Source of the DNA: Streptomyces sp. GESEQ-35
GTDB taxonomy: Bacteria > Actinomycetota > Actinomycetes > Streptomycetales > Streptomycetaceae
DNA length: 64,000 nt
Direction of reading: 5' to 3'
NCBI RefSeq assembly: GCF_017948485.1
Contig: NZ_JAFFSX010000023.1
Coordinates: 124,001 to 188,000, forward strand
Shown here: positions 55,108 through 64,000 of the stretch, one piece after another
Layout of the letters: the number at the start of each line of letters is the position of its first letter
Numbering within the stretch: position 1 is the stretch's first letter
The notes under the pieces: model-generated
What the model was told of the DNA's origin: nothing
The model's database searches: none
What the model saw: only the letters and a program-made list of their open reading frames with translations
Made by a program: the position numbers and the translations under genes

Positions 55108-55596
55108 ATGGCCGACTCCAGTTTCGACATCGTCTCGAAGGTCGAGCGGCAGGAGGTCGACAACGCCCTCAACCAGGCCGCCAAGGAGATCTCGCAGCGC
55201 TACGACTTCAAGGGCGTGGGTGCTTCCATCTCGTGGTCCGGTGACCAGATCCTCATGGAGGCGAACTCCGAGGACCGGGTGAACGCTGTCCTCGACGTCT
55301 TCCAGTCCAAGCTCATCAAGCGGGGGATCTCGCTGAAGGCCCTGGACGCAGGCGAGCCCCAGCTGTCCGGCAAGGAGTACAAGCTCTTCGCGTCGATCCA
55401 GGAGGGCATCTCCCAGGACAACGCGAAGAAGGTGGCGAAGATCATCCGCGATGAGGGCCCAAAGGGCGTGAAGGCCCAGGTACAGGGCGAGGAGCTGCGG
55501 GTCAGCTCGAAGAGCCGTGATGACCTACAGGCAATCATCGCCCTGCTGAAGGGCAAGGACTTCGACTTCGCGCTGCAGTTCGTGAACTACCGCTAG
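55108..55596 (+). CDS. YajQ-family nucleotide-binding protein
   Basis: 162 aa, begins MADSSFDIVSKVERQEVDNA and continues with TQR/SQRYDFKG, the YajQ (DUF520) signature. Two ferredoxin-like domains. Homologues bind cyclic di-GMP in Xanthomonas and nucleotides or RNA in others; the ligand here is unknown. AAGGAGCCACAGGAC is upstream. It is followed by a strong terminator. Confidence 0.92.
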   Translation: MADSSFDIVSKVERQEVDNALNQAAKEISQRYDFKGVGASISWSGDQILMEANSEDRVNAVLDVFQSKLIKRGISLKALDAGEPQLSGKEYKLFASIQEGISQDNAKKVAKIIRDEGPKGVKAQVQGEELRVSSKSRDDLQAIIALLKGKDFDFALQFVNYR

Positions 55597-55621
55597 GCGG
55601 CGCCTGCGAGGCCGTACGAGA

Positions 55622-55651
55622 AAGGGTGGGCACCGAGCGGTGCCCACCCTT
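55622..55651 (+). terminator. Terminator after yajQ, bidirectional
   Basis: AAGGGTGGGCACC, loop GAGC, GGTGCCCACCCTT: a perfect 13-bp stem between convergent genes yajQ and the GlsB-like gene, so it can serve both. Confidence 0.88.
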
Positions 55652-55681
55652 CTCGCCTGCTGGCTGCGGTCGGGGGATGCG

Positions 55682-55948
55682 TCAGTTTCGCGAGTTGCCG
55701 AACAGGAGGCGATAGGCGATCAGGAGGACCAGCGAGCCGCCGATCGCCGCGGCCCAGGTGGTGCCGTCGTAGAAGTCCTTGGTGATCGGGTGGTCCAGCC
55801 AGCGGGCCGATATCCAGCCGCCGATGAACGCGCCCGTGATGCCGATCACGGTCGTACCGATGAAGCCACCCGGGTCACGGCCCGGCAGCAGGAACTTGGC
55901 GATGGCTCCGGCCAACAGTCCCAGGATGATCCAGCCGATGATGCTCAT
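55682..55948 (-). CDS. GlsB/YeaQ/YmgE-family membrane protein
   Basis: 88 aa from MSIIGWIILGLLAGAIAKFL; the longer frame to 56164 is rejected since it overlaps the divergent permease promoter. Three hydrophobic segments, with GRDPGGFIGTTVIGITGAFI, are typical. It is a stress-associated small inner-membrane protein; the mechanism is not known. Confidence 0.88.
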   Translation of the reverse strand: MSIIGWIILGLLAGAIAKFLLPGRDPGGFIGTTVIGITGAFIGGWISARWLDHPITKDFYDGTTWAAAIGGSLVLLIAYRLLFGNSRN

Positions 55949-56105
55949 GCCGTGAACCTGCCCCTCCGCGCTGTGCCCGCACTTTCCCTGCGCTGTGACT
56001 TCGGTCCTGACGGGCTGTGCTCGTCGCGCGCGTGTCCGTGCCCTGTTACTGGAGAGGACGTCACCGCCGCACCTGGCGGTTGCACTGATCAGTAGGGTGC
56101 GGCAC

Positions 56106-57353
56106 ATGACGTCTCCCGGCTCCGAACTGCGGCGCACCTTGGGCGTGGGCGACGCCGTGGTCATCGGGCTGGGTTCGATGGTCGGCGCCGGGATCTTCGC
56201 CGCGCTGGGGCCCGCGGCGCACGCTGCCGGGTCCGGGTTGCTGCTCGGACTGGCACTCGCCGCCGTCGTCGCCTACTGCAACGCCATGTCGTCGGCGCGG
56301 CTCGCCGCGCTGTATCCGGCCTCGGGCGGCACGTATGTGTACGGGCGCGAGCGGCTCGGGGACTTCTGGGGATATCTCGCGGGCTGGTCGTTCGTGGTCG
56401 GGAAGACGGCGTCCTGCGCGGCGATGGCGCTCACCGTGGGGGCGTACGTCTGGCCGGAGCAGGCGCATGCCGTTGCGGTCGCGGCCGTGGTGGCGCTGAC
56501 CGCGGTGAACTATGGCGGGGTCCAGAAGTCCGCCTGGCTCACCCGGGTGATCGTGGCGGTCGTGCTGGCTGTCCTCGCTTCCGTGGTGGTCGTGTGCCTG
56601 GGGTCGGGTGACTCGGACGCCGGGCGCCTGGACATCGGGGCCTCCGAGGGCTTGGGCGGGGTGCTTCAAGCTGCCGGTCTGCTGTTCTTCGCGTTCGCCG
56701 GGTACGCGCGGATCGCGACCCTCGGTGAGGAGGTACGGGATCCGGCGCGCACCATCCCCCGTGCCATCCCGCTGGCACTGGGCATCGCGCTGGCGGTGTA
56801 CTCGTGTGTGGCGGTGGCTGTCCTCTCCGTGTTGGGCGCGGGAGGTCTGGGTGACGCCGGCGCGCCGCTGGCCGACGCGGTGCGGGCGGCCGGGGTGCCG
56901 GAGCTGGTGCCAGTGGTCCGGGTGGGTGCGGCCGTGGCCGCACTGGGCTCGCTGCTCGCCCTGATCCTCGGTGTCTCGGGTACGACGCTCGCCATGGCCC
57001 GGGACCGGCATCTCCCCGGTGCGCTGGCTACCGTCCATCCGCGTTTCCAGGTGCCACACCGGGCAGAGCTGGCCGTGGGTGCGGTGGTCGCGGTTCTGGC
57101 CGCCACCGTGGACGTACGAGGCGCGATCGGGTTCTCCTCCTTCGGTGTGCTGGCCTACTACGCAGTGGCCAACGCGTCGGCCTGGACGCTCGGATCGGCT
57201 TCCGCGGCCCGGGGGGTGCCGGCGGTGGGGCTGCTCGGCTGCGTGGTCCTGGCGTTCGCGCTGCCGGTGGTTTCGGTGGCCGCGGGTGCGGGCGTGCTGG
57301 CGCTGGGTGTGGCGGCGTATGGCGCGCGGCGGCGGTGGGCCGCCGGGCAGTAG
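56106..57353 (+). CDS. APC-superfamily amino acid permease
   Basis: 415 aa with about 12 membrane helices. The N-terminus has GDAVVIGLGSMVGAGIF, the helix-1 substrate site of APC transporters, then PASGGTYVYGRERLG and FAFAGYARIATLGEEVRDPAR. The substrate is unassigned; it resembles YfnA/cationic-type permeases. Divergent from the GlsB-like gene. Confidence 0.88.
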   Translation: MTSPGSELRRTLGVGDAVVIGLGSMVGAGIFAALGPAAHAAGSGLLLGLALAAVVAYCNAMSSARLAALYPASGGTYVYGRERLGDFWGYLAGWSFVVGKTASCAAMALTVGAYVWPEQAHAVAVAAVVALTAVNYGGVQKSAWLTRVIVAVVLAVLASVVVVCLGSGDSDAGRLDIGASEGLGGVLQAAGLLFFAFAGYARIATLGEEVRDPARTIPRAIPLALGIALAVYSCVAVAVLSVLGAGGLGDAGAPLADAVRAAGVPELVPVVRVGAAVAALGSLLALILGVSGTTLAMARDRHLPGALATVHPRFQVPHRAELAVGAVVAVLAATVDVRGAIGFSSFGVLAYYAVANASAWTLGSASAARGVPAVGLLGCVVLAFALPVVSVAAGAGVLALGVAAYGARRRWAAGQ

Positions 57354-57414
57354 ATGCCTGGTGGGTCCCGTCGAGCGGGCTACGGGAACTGGCGCCGTAC
57401 GAACATCGAGCGGG

Positions 57415-57975
57415 CTACGCCACCGACGCCGTACGTATGCGGAAGTGGGCCCAGGGGGCCATCTCCAGCTCTTCGTTCATCTCGGCGTACCAACCCGTTC
57501 CGTCGATCCAGGCGTGCAGCCAGTCCGTGAGGCTGGGGGCGTCCACGAACCAGGCGTGGTCGCAGGCGTCGGCGTTCGGCTCGAAGAGCAGGACGGTGGC
57601 TTCCGGGGCGTGGCAGTCCACGCACGCGTACATCGCGCAGCCCCAGTGGGATATGGGCAGGATGCCTTCGGGCCAGGGCCAGTCGGGGTCCTTGCGGCCT
57701 GCGGCACGGTTGGCGAGGTACTGCTCGACCGCGGCGGGCTCGCCGGCGGGAGAGTTGTCGAGCAGGGGCAACAGGCCGTACTCCGGACCGAATCCGCCGT
57801 CTCCTATGCGCAGGTAGAGCTCGGCGAGCAGCGGGGGCAGGGGGAAGCCCAGAGCGGCCTCGGCGCGGGACAAGGTGACCGCGTCCACGGGCTCGGGAAG
57901 GGAAGGCCAGCCCCACGGGCGGGTGTTGCGGGCCTCGGCCGCCACCCGTGTCAGCAACTGCTCGATCTCGGTCAT
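57415..57975 (-). CDS. SMI1/KNR4 (SUKH) family protein
   Basis: 186 aa from MTEIEQLLTRVAAEARNTRP (an in-frame TTG five codons upstream is possible). The SUKH core is VDAVTLSRAEAALGFPLPPLLAELYLRIGDGGFGPEYGLL and ends in a Trp-rich, acidic part. SUKH proteins often neutralise polymorphic toxins. No toxin gene is adjacent, so it is either an orphan immunity gene or a housekeeping member. Confidence 0.82.
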   Translation of the reverse strand: MTEIEQLLTRVAAEARNTRPWGWPSLPEPVDAVTLSRAEAALGFPLPPLLAELYLRIGDGGFGPEYGLLPLLDNSPAGEPAAVEQYLANRAAGRKDPDWPWPEGILPISHWGCAMYACVDCHAPEATVLLFEPNADACDHAWFVDAPSLTDWLHAWIDGTGWYAEMNEELEMAPWAHFRIRTASVA

Positions 57976-58081
57976 GGGTTCATGATGCAAGCCGCCACTG
58001 ACAATCGGGCGAGGCTGTGGACAACCGGCGGGCTGTGGAAAACGGTCGGTCAGGTGCGGACCGGCGGCTGCCGCCTCTGCC

Positions 58082-58477
58082 CTACCAGCGCGACGAGAAC
58101 GGCTGGTCCGTCGACACGATTTCGCGTCCCAGCGGGAGCAGCGAAACCGGGATGAGCTTGAAGTTGGCGATGCCGAACGGGATGCCGATGATCGTGACGC
58201 ACAGGAGGAGGCCGGTGACGATGTGGGCCAGGGCGAGCCACCAGCCCGCGAGGATCAGCCACAGCACGTTCCCGATGCATGAGGGGGCGCCGGCGTCGCG
58301 GCGCTCGACCGTCGTGTACCCGAAGGGCCACAGGGCGTAGACGCCGATGCGGAACGCGGCGATGCCGAACGGGATGCCGATGATGGTGATGCACAGCAGC
58401 ACGCCCGCGAGCAAATAGCCGAGGAACAGCCAGAAACCGCTCAGGACGAGCCAGATGACGTTCAGGATTGTCTTCAC
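58082..58477 (-). CDS. YccF-domain membrane protein
   Basis: 131 aa, GTG start overlapping the htpX stop (GTGA). Two tandem YccF motifs (LLCITIIGIPFGIAAFRIG and LLCVTIIGIPFGIANFKLI) are separated by about 55 residues, with four hydrophobic stretches. A conserved inner-membrane protein of unknown function, here coupled to htpX. Confidence 0.9.
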   Translation of the reverse strand: MKTILNVIWLVLSGFWLFLGYLLAGVLLCITIIGIPFGIAAFRIGVYALWPFGYTTVERRDAGAPSCIGNVLWLILAGWWLALAHIVTGLLLCVTIIGIPFGIANFKLIPVSLLPLGREIVSTDQPFSSRW

Positions 58478-59337
58478 TGGGGGCGACCTGCCATCTTCTC
58501 GAGCCGGGCGATTCGTTCCGCCATCGGCGGATGTGTCGAGAACATTTTGGAGAATCCCTGGCCAGGGCGGAAGGGGTTCGCGATCATCATGTGGCTCGCC
58601 GTCTCGATGCGGGGCTCGGGCGGCAGCGGGAGCTGCTTGGTACCCATTTCGAGCTTGCGCAGGGCGCTGGCGAGGGCCAGGGGATCGCCGGTCAGCTGGG
58701 CGCCGGAGGCGTCCGCCTCGTATTCCCTGGAGCGGCTGATGGCCAGTTGGATGACGGTGGCGGCGAGCGGGCCCAGGATCATGATCAGCAGCATGCCGAG
58801 GAGGCCGGGGCCGTCGTCGTCATCTGAGCGGCCGATCGGGATCAGCCAGGCGAAGTTGACCAGGAACATGATCACCGAGGCGAGCGCGCCGGCGACCGAC
58901 GAGATGAGGATGTCGCGGTTGTAGACGTGGCTGAGTTCGTGGCTGATGACACCGCGCAGCTCACGCTCGTCGAGTATGCGCAGGATGCCTTCGGTGCAGC
59001 ACACGGCCGCGTTGCGCGGGTTGCGGCCGGTCGCGAAGGCGTTCGGTGCCTCGGTCGGAGAGATGTACAGGCGGGGCATGGGCTGGCGGGCCTGGGTGGA
59101 GAGATCGCGGACCATGCGGTACAGGGCCGGGGCCTCGAACTCGCTCACCGGGCGGGCACGCATCGCGCGTAGCGCTAGCTTGTCGCTGTTCCAGTACGCG
59201 TATGCGTTGGTCCCGAGGGCGATCAGGACAGCGACGACGAGCCCCATACGGCCGAAAAAGCTGCCGATGACGATGATGAGTGCGGACAGTCCCCCGAGGA
59301 GTACTGCGGTCCTGAGCCCGTTGTGCCGGCGGTGCAC
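58474..59337 (-). CDS. htpX: Membrane zinc protease HtpX
   Basis: 287 aa. Two N-terminal helices, the zinc site HELSH at residues 133-137 with SREYEADASG carrying the third ligand, then a membrane pair and the TNAF-like substrate strand EAPNAFATGRNPRNA. It degrades misfolded membrane proteins. Compare the separate M48 gene in the accessory cassette. Confidence 0.95.
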   Translation of the reverse strand: MHRRHNGLRTAVLLGGLSALIIVIGSFFGRMGLVVAVLIALGTNAYAYWNSDKLALRAMRARPVSEFEAPALYRMVRDLSTQARQPMPRLYISPTEAPNAFATGRNPRNAAVCCTEGILRILDERELRGVISHELSHVYNRDILISSVAGALASVIMFLVNFAWLIPIGRSDDDDGPGLLGMLLIMILGPLAATVIQLAISRSREYEADASGAQLTGDPLALASALRKLEMGTKQLPLPPEPRIETASHMMIANPFRPGQGFSKMFSTHPPMAERIARLEKMAGRPQ

Positions 59338-59574
59338 GGTACGCCCTCCAAGTCGTGCGGCAGGGGAACCCTTTGCTTGTCGATCTCCGATGTCACTGGT
59401 GCAGTGGTGTCACGTCCAGTGGACCCTCCCGTACTGGTCAACGCCAGGCGAGAGTGACGAGTTCCCTTGTGCGTGCGGCGGCGGGCGTGGGCCGTCCGGG
59501 TGAGAGCGACGGCACTCGGCACGCACGCGTGCGGATCATGTGCCCCACGCGCGCGTGCGGGTCGTGCCCTGCGC

Positions 59575-61098
59575 TCAGAAGAGGCCGGTGTCGGCGAAGC
59601 GGAGAGCCAGCTGGGGTGCTCCGGAGAGGGCGATACCGAGAACGGCGGTGACGGTGATCGCGGCCGTGACGGGGGCGGGCACGCGGTGCTCGATGGGCTT
59701 GCCCTCGGGGGCGCGGAAGAGCAGGGTCGTCCACTGGAGGTAGTAGAACAGCGCAATCACGACGTTGATCGCCATGATCACTGCAAGCCAGCCGAGGCCC
59801 GCGTCGACGGCCGCGGAGAAGACGGTGACCTTGGCGAAGAGGCCGATGATGCCCGGGGGCAGTCCGGCGAGGCAGAGCAGGAAGAAGGCCAGGAGGAGGG
59901 CGGAGAGGGGGTTCTTCGCGTACAGGCCGCGGTAGTCGGTGATGCGGTTGAGGGTCCTTGTACGGCCCACCAGTGCGGCCACCGCGAAGGCGCCGAGGTT
60001 CACGGCGGCGTACATGAGGGCGTAGGCGACGGTGGAGCCGACGGACTTCTCGGCGTCGCCGGAGTAGGCGGCGGCGGCGATCGGCACCAGCAGGTAGCCG
60101 GCCTGGCCGACGGACGACCAGGCGAGGAGCCGTACGGCGCTGTACGCGCGCGTGGCCTGCTGACGCAGGGCGCCGACGTTGCCGACGGTCATGGTGAGGG
60201 CGGCGAGGGCGGCGAGGGCCGGGCCCCAGACGTCGGCGTACGAGGGAAGCGCGATGACCGTGACGAGGATCAGGCCGGAGAAGCCGACCGCCTTGCCGAC
60301 GACCGAGAGATAGGCGGCGACCGGCAGGGGCGCTCCGACGTAGGTGTCGGGCACCCAGAAGTGGAAGGGCACGGCGGCCGTCTTGAAGGCGAAGCCGACG
60401 AGGGTGAGGACCACGCCGGTCTGGGCGAGGGTGTGGAGCTGTCCGTCGACGTCCTGGATCCGGTCGGCGATCTGGGTGAGGTAGAGGGTGCCCGTGGAGG
60501 CGTACACGAAGCTGATGCCCATGAGACTGACCGCGGTCGCGGTCACCGAGGACAGGAAGAACTTCAGGGCCGCCTCGGAGGACTTGCGGTCGCCGTGGCG
60601 GAGGCCGACGAGGGCGAAGGCGGGCAGGGAGGCGACTTCCAGGGCGACGATGAGCGTTGCCAGGTCGCGGGAGGCGGGCAGGAGGGCGGCGCCGGCCGCG
60701 GAGGAGAGCAGCAGGAACCAGAACTCCCCTTCGGGGAGTCCCTTGTTGGCGTCCTTCAGGGCCGTCACCGACAGGAGGGCGGCCAGGAGGGCGCCGCCGA
60801 GGACCAGGAACTGGATGACGAGGGTGAAGCGGTCGGCCGTGTAGCTACAGACGTCCGGGGCGCCGGTCAGGCAGAAGGTGCTGCGGTCGCCGTCCAGGAG
60901 GGGCAGCAGCATGAGGGCCGATGCGGCGAGGCCCGCGACCGACGCCCAGCCGAGCACCGCCTTTCGGGACTCGGCGAGGAAGAGGTCGGCGACCAGGACG
61001 GCCAGCGCGACGACCGCCGCGATGGTGGGCGGCGCGATGGCGAGCCAGTCGACGGACTGGACGACGGACTCGGCCAGCGGCTGGGCCAGGGAGCTCAT
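59575..61098 (-). CDS. nuoN: NADH-quinone oxidoreductase subunit N
   Basis: 507 aa from MSSLAQPLAESVVQSVDWLA (the frame extends to 61164). An antiporter-like complex I subunit with about 14 helices; KFFLSSVTATAVSLMGISF and the AAVPFHFWVPDTYVGAP loop, with the conserved channel residues, are intact. The start overlaps the nuoM stop (ATGA). It ends the nuo operon; the 237 bp before htpX hold no gene. Confidence 0.96.
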   Translation of the reverse strand: MSSLAQPLAESVVQSVDWLAIAPPTIAAVVALAVLVADLFLAESRKAVLGWASVAGLAASALMLLPLLDGDRSTFCLTGAPDVCSYTADRFTLVIQFLVLGGALLAALLSVTALKDANKGLPEGEFWFLLLSSAAGAALLPASRDLATLIVALEVASLPAFALVGLRHGDRKSSEAALKFFLSSVTATAVSLMGISFVYASTGTLYLTQIADRIQDVDGQLHTLAQTGVVLTLVGFAFKTAAVPFHFWVPDTYVGAPLPVAAYLSVVGKAVGFSGLILVTVIALPSYADVWGPALAALAALTMTVGNVGALRQQATRAYSAVRLLAWSSVGQAGYLLVPIAAAAYSGDAEKSVGSTVAYALMYAAVNLGAFAVAALVGRTRTLNRITDYRGLYAKNPLSALLLAFFLLCLAGLPPGIIGLFAKVTVFSAAVDAGLGWLAVIMAINVVIALFYYLQWTTLLFRAPEGKPIEHRVPAPVTAAITVTAVLGIALSGAPQLALRFADTGLF

Positions 61099-62669
61099 CG
61101 GGTGCCTCCTGCGAGGAGCTGCTGCACGGCCGGGTCGGTGAGGCCGAGGAGGGCCTTCGGCCACAGTCCGGCGACGACGGTGAGGGCGACGAGCGGAGTC
61201 CAGGCTGCGAATTCGTAGCTCTGGACGTCAGCGAGCTGCGGGGCTTCCTGCGAGACGGCGCCCATGCAGACACGCCGGACCACGACGAGCAGGTACGCGG
61301 CCGTCAGCAGCGTGCCGAACGCGGCGATCGACATGAAGGTGAGGAAGGCGGGGCGGCTGAGTTCGTCGGCAGGGTTGAACGCGCCGAACAGTGCCAGCAT
61401 CTCGCCCCAGAACCCGGCGAGGCCGGGCAGTCCGAGCGAGGCGACCGCGGCGAAGGCGAGCAGGCCGCCGAGGCGGGGCGTCTTGGCGTAGAGCGCGGCG
61501 CCGGTCTTGTCGGCGAGGGTGTCGAGGTCGGTCGTGCCCGTGCGGTCCTTGAGCGCGCCGACCAGGAAGAAGAGGAGGCCGGTGATGAGGCCGTGGGCGA
61601 TGTTGGCGAACAGTGCGCCGTTCACGCCGGTCGGGGTCATCGTCGCGATGCCGAGCAGGACGAAGCCCATGTGGCCGACGGAGGAGTAGGCGATGAGGCG
61701 CTTCAGATCGCCCTTCGCGCCCTGCTTGGCGAGGGCGAGGCAGGCCAGGGATCCGTAGATGATGCCGACGACGGCGAATGCGGCGAGGTATGGCGCGTAG
61801 GTGCGGAAGCCGTCGGGCGTGATCGGCAGCAGAATGCGGACGAACCCGTACGTACCCATCTTCAGCAGGACGCCGGCCAGCAGGACCGAACCGACGGTCG
61901 GCGCGGCGGTGTGGGCGTCCGGCAGCCAGCTGTGCAGCGGCCACATCGGCGTCTTGACCGCGAGCCCGATTCCGATCGCCAAAACGGCGATGACCTGCAC
62001 GGATGTGGTCAGCGACCGGCCGTTGTCAGTGGCGAGTGCCACCATGTCGAATGTGCCCGCCTTGATTCCGATCAGGAGCAGGCCGAGCAGCATCACCACG
62101 GATCCGAGCAGCGTGTAGAGGATGAACCGCCAAGCCGCCTGGGTCCGGCCCTCGCCGCCCCAGCGGGCGATGAGGAAGTACATCGGGATGAGCACCATCT
62201 CGAACGCGAGGAAGAACAGCAGCAGATCGAGGACGGCGAAGGTCGCGAGGGTGCCGGACTCGAGGACGAGCACCAGGGCGACGAAAGCCTTCGGGGACGG
62301 GCCCGCAGGCATTTTGAAGTAGGAGTAGAGCGCGCAGAGGAAGGTCAGCAGCGCGGTCAGGACCAGAAGGGGGAGGGAAATGCCGTCGACGCCGAGGTGG
62401 ATCCGCACGTCGAGTGCCGGAATCCAGCTGATGTCGGTCGTTGCCTGCATCTTCGACGGGTGGTCATGGTCGAAGCCGAGCGTGAGGACGATCGCGGCGA
62501 TGAGCACCGCGCCGGTCACGGTGACGCCGTGCCGCAGTACGGCCTGCTCGGGTGACTTCCCCTTCAGTCCGGGCGGGGCCGGCAGAAGAGCGGTGGCCGC
62601 GCCGAGGAGCGGGCCGACGACGACGAATGCCAGAAGGAACTGCATCACGGACTCGTTGATATCGATCAC
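61095..62669 (-). CDS. nuoM: NADH-quinone oxidoreductase subunit M
   Basis: 524 aa. An antiporter-like proton pump subunit; FEMVLIPMYFLIARWGGE (conserved Glu), KTPMWPLHSWLPDAHTAAPT and LLKMGTYGFVRI are canonical. It lies between nuoL and nuoN with 6-nt and overlapping junctions. Confidence 0.96.
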   Translation of the reverse strand: MIDINESVMQFLLAFVVVGPLLGAATALLPAPPGLKGKSPEQAVLRHGVTVTGAVLIAAIVLTLGFDHDHPSKMQATTDISWIPALDVRIHLGVDGISLPLLVLTALLTFLCALYSYFKMPAGPSPKAFVALVLVLESGTLATFAVLDLLLFFLAFEMVLIPMYFLIARWGGEGRTQAAWRFILYTLLGSVVMLLGLLLIGIKAGTFDMVALATDNGRSLTTSVQVIAVLAIGIGLAVKTPMWPLHSWLPDAHTAAPTVGSVLLAGVLLKMGTYGFVRILLPITPDGFRTYAPYLAAFAVVGIIYGSLACLALAKQGAKGDLKRLIAYSSVGHMGFVLLGIATMTPTGVNGALFANIAHGLITGLLFFLVGALKDRTGTTDLDTLADKTGAALYAKTPRLGGLLAFAAVASLGLPGLAGFWGEMLALFGAFNPADELSRPAFLTFMSIAAFGTLLTAAYLLVVVRRVCMGAVSQEAPQLADVQSYEFAAWTPLVALTVVAGLWPKALLGLTDPAVQQLLAGGTR

Positions 62670-62675
62670 GCCTGC

Positions 62676-64000
62676 TCACGCTCCCGTGGCGACGAGGACG
62701 ACGGCGACCGCGAGGACGACGGTGCCGGCGAGCAGCGCGCTCACATAGGTCTGCACATTGCCGGTCTGGGCACGTCGTACGGCGGCACCGAGCCAGCGGG
62801 GCAGGGTGCCCGCGCCGCGTACGTAGGTCTCGACGACCTCACGGTCAAGGAACCGGACGAGGTCGGCTCCGGCCCGGACCGGGCGGACGAAGAGCGCCGA
62901 GTACACGGCGTCGAGGTGGAAGCCGACGGCCGCGTGGCGGTGGAGCGGGCCGAGCAGGAGGCGGCCCGGGTCTGCCGGATCGGGCGCGTAGGCCACGTCT
63001 CCGTACACGGGCTCGTGGCTCGCGATGGCCTCGGCTTCGACGAGTCCGGCGTCGCCCTCGGGGTGGGCCGCGACCGCGCCCAGAGGTGTGCGGGCCGCCA
63101 GTGCGGTGGTGCGCTGCCAGGCTCCGTAGGTGACGAGTCCGCCGACCACGGCGAGGCCCGTGCCGAGGATGGACGTGGTGAGGGTGGGTGTCAGGTCGTC
63201 GCCGTCGAACCAGCCGGGCAGCGACTGGTACGCCAGGCCGCCGATGGCGAGTGACGGGGCGGCGAGCACCCACAGCACCACGGTCATGGTGAGGGGCTGC
63301 CTGCCGTGGTCCGGGGCCTCCGCTCCCCGGCCGCGGAAGGCGAGCAGCCACAGGCGCATCGCGTAGGCGGCGGTGAGCAGGGCCGTGAGCAGGCCGGCGA
63401 CGAGGACGATCCAGCCCGCGGCGCCGGGGACGCCCTCGGCGTGGCCGGTGGTGACGTGCTCGGCGGCGCCGAGGACGGACTCCTTGGAGAAGAAGCCGCT
63501 GAAGGGCGGGATCGCGGCGAGCGCGAGGAGCGCCACGGTCATCGTCCAGTAGGCGTCGGGGACGCGGTCGCGCAGGCCGTGCATGCGGGACATGGCGGCG
63601 AGCGAGTTGGTGCCGGCGGCGTGGATGATCACGCCGGCCGCGAGGAACAGCAGCGCCTTGAAGGCGCCGTGTGTGAGGAGGTGGAAGACGGCGGCCCCGC
63701 GGTCGCCGACGGCGAGGGCGCCGGTCATGTAGCCGAGCTGGCCGATCGTCGAGTAGGCGAGGACGCGCTTGATGTCGTCCTGGGCGAGCGCGGCGAGTCC
63801 CGAGCCGGCCATCGTGACGGCGGCCATGACGGCGAGGACGACCATCGCGGCCTGGGAGGCCTCGAAGACGGGGAGGAGACGGGCGACGAAGTAGACACCG
63901 GCGGCGACCATCGTCGCGGCGTGGATCAGCGCGGAGACGGGCGTCGGGCCCGCCATCGCGTCGGGAAGCCAGGTGTGCAGCGGGAACTGCGCCGACTTGC
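62676..64000 (-). CDS. nuoL: NADH-quinone oxidoreductase subunit L, 5' part missing
   Basis: The frame runs to the window edge, giving about 440 C-terminal residues. It contains FPLHTWLPDAMAGPTPVSAL and HAATMVAAGVYFVARLL, the core of the NuoL channel, and TNSLAAMSRMHGLRDRVPDAYWTMT. The last helices and the lateral arm are present. The in-frame Met at 63956 is internal, not the start. Confidence 0.96.
   Translation of the reverse strand, partial: KSAQFPLHTWLPDAMAGPTPVSALIHAATMVAAGVYFVARLLPVFEASQAAMVVLAVMAAVTMAGSGLAALAQDDIKRVLAYSTIGQLGYMTGALAVGDRGAAVFHLLTHGAFKALLFLAAGVIIHAAGTNSLAAMSRMHGLRDRVPDAYWTMTVALLALAAIPPFSGFFSKESVLGAAEHVTTGHAEGVPGAAGWIVLVAGLLTALLTAAYAMRLWLLAFRGRGAEAPDHGRQPLTMTVVLWVLAAPSLAIGGLAYQSLPGWFDGDDLTPTLTTSILGTGLAVVGGLVTYGAWQRTTALAARTPLGAVAAHPEGDAGLVEAEAIASHEPVYGDVAYAPDPADPGRLLLGPLHRHAAVGFHLDAVYSALFVRPVRAGADLVRFLDREVVETYVRGAGTLPRWLGAAVRRAQTGNVQTYVSALLAGTVVLAVAVVLVATGA

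Noticed and set aside
59521..59560. Two imperfect ACGCRCGCGTGCGG repeats beyond nuoN
   Set aside because: Short, GC-driven and without a clear role; not strong enough for a feature.

Overview
This window is high-GC actinobacterial chromosome, almost certainly Streptomyces. The evidence is third-position GC bias, frequent GTG and TTG starts (secY GTG, rpsL GTG, rpoB TTG), and the gene order secE-nusG-rplKA-rplJL-rpoBC-rpsLG-fusA-tuf-S10 operon, flanked by murB, HadA/HadB-like MaoC genes, rpmG, htpX and nuo. That order matches what I remember of S. coelicolor around SCO4608-SCO4729; no database was consulted.

Layout. 1-14938 (minus): rpoA (partial), rpsK, rpsM, rpmJ, infA, map, adk, secY, then the spc and S10 ribosomal operons up to rpsJ. 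A perfect hairpin at 5080-5111 separates rplO from secY-adk-map. 14939-16605: a 482-bp regulatory region and one acyltransferase. 16873-21235 (minus): tuf, fusA, rpsG, rpsL. 21546-28710: an accessory island between rpsL and rpoC. 28766-42717 (minus): rpoC, rpoB, rplL, rplJ, two lipoproteins, rplA, rplK, nusG, secE, followed by tRNA-Trp. 43171-50543: aspC, an adenosine deaminase, two TetR modules (one with an NAD(P)-binding protein, one with an MFS pump) and murB. 50650-55596: HadB/HadA-like dehydratase subunits, rpmG, tRNA-Met, tRNA-Thr, an amidohydrolase homologue lacking metal ligands, tRNA-Tyr and yajQ. 55682-64000: small membrane proteins, an APC permease, htpX-yccF and the 3' end of the complex I operon (nuoN, nuoM, partial nuoL).

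The most interesting part is 22410-28710. A Crp/Fnr-type regulator is followed by a 16-bp CRP-like palindrome. After it come five tightly packed genes: a class III nucleotide-cyclase-like protein, a 716-aa STAND-like/HEAT protein with a degenerate P-loop, a Band-7/SPFH-like protein, a Pycsar-effector-like (PycTM, DUF5706) membrane protein and an M48 membrane metalloprotease. I read this as a candidate cyclic-nucleotide-signalled, membrane-targeting defence or stress system. The STAND-like and protease genes each carry an in-frame TTA codon, which in Streptomyces implies bldA dependence. No experimental function is claimed.

Other points are an identical 27-bp element upstream of both rpsJ and rpsL, two small inverted-repeat (MITE-like) elements, TetR operator pairs, and an L10-leader-like attenuator before rplJ.
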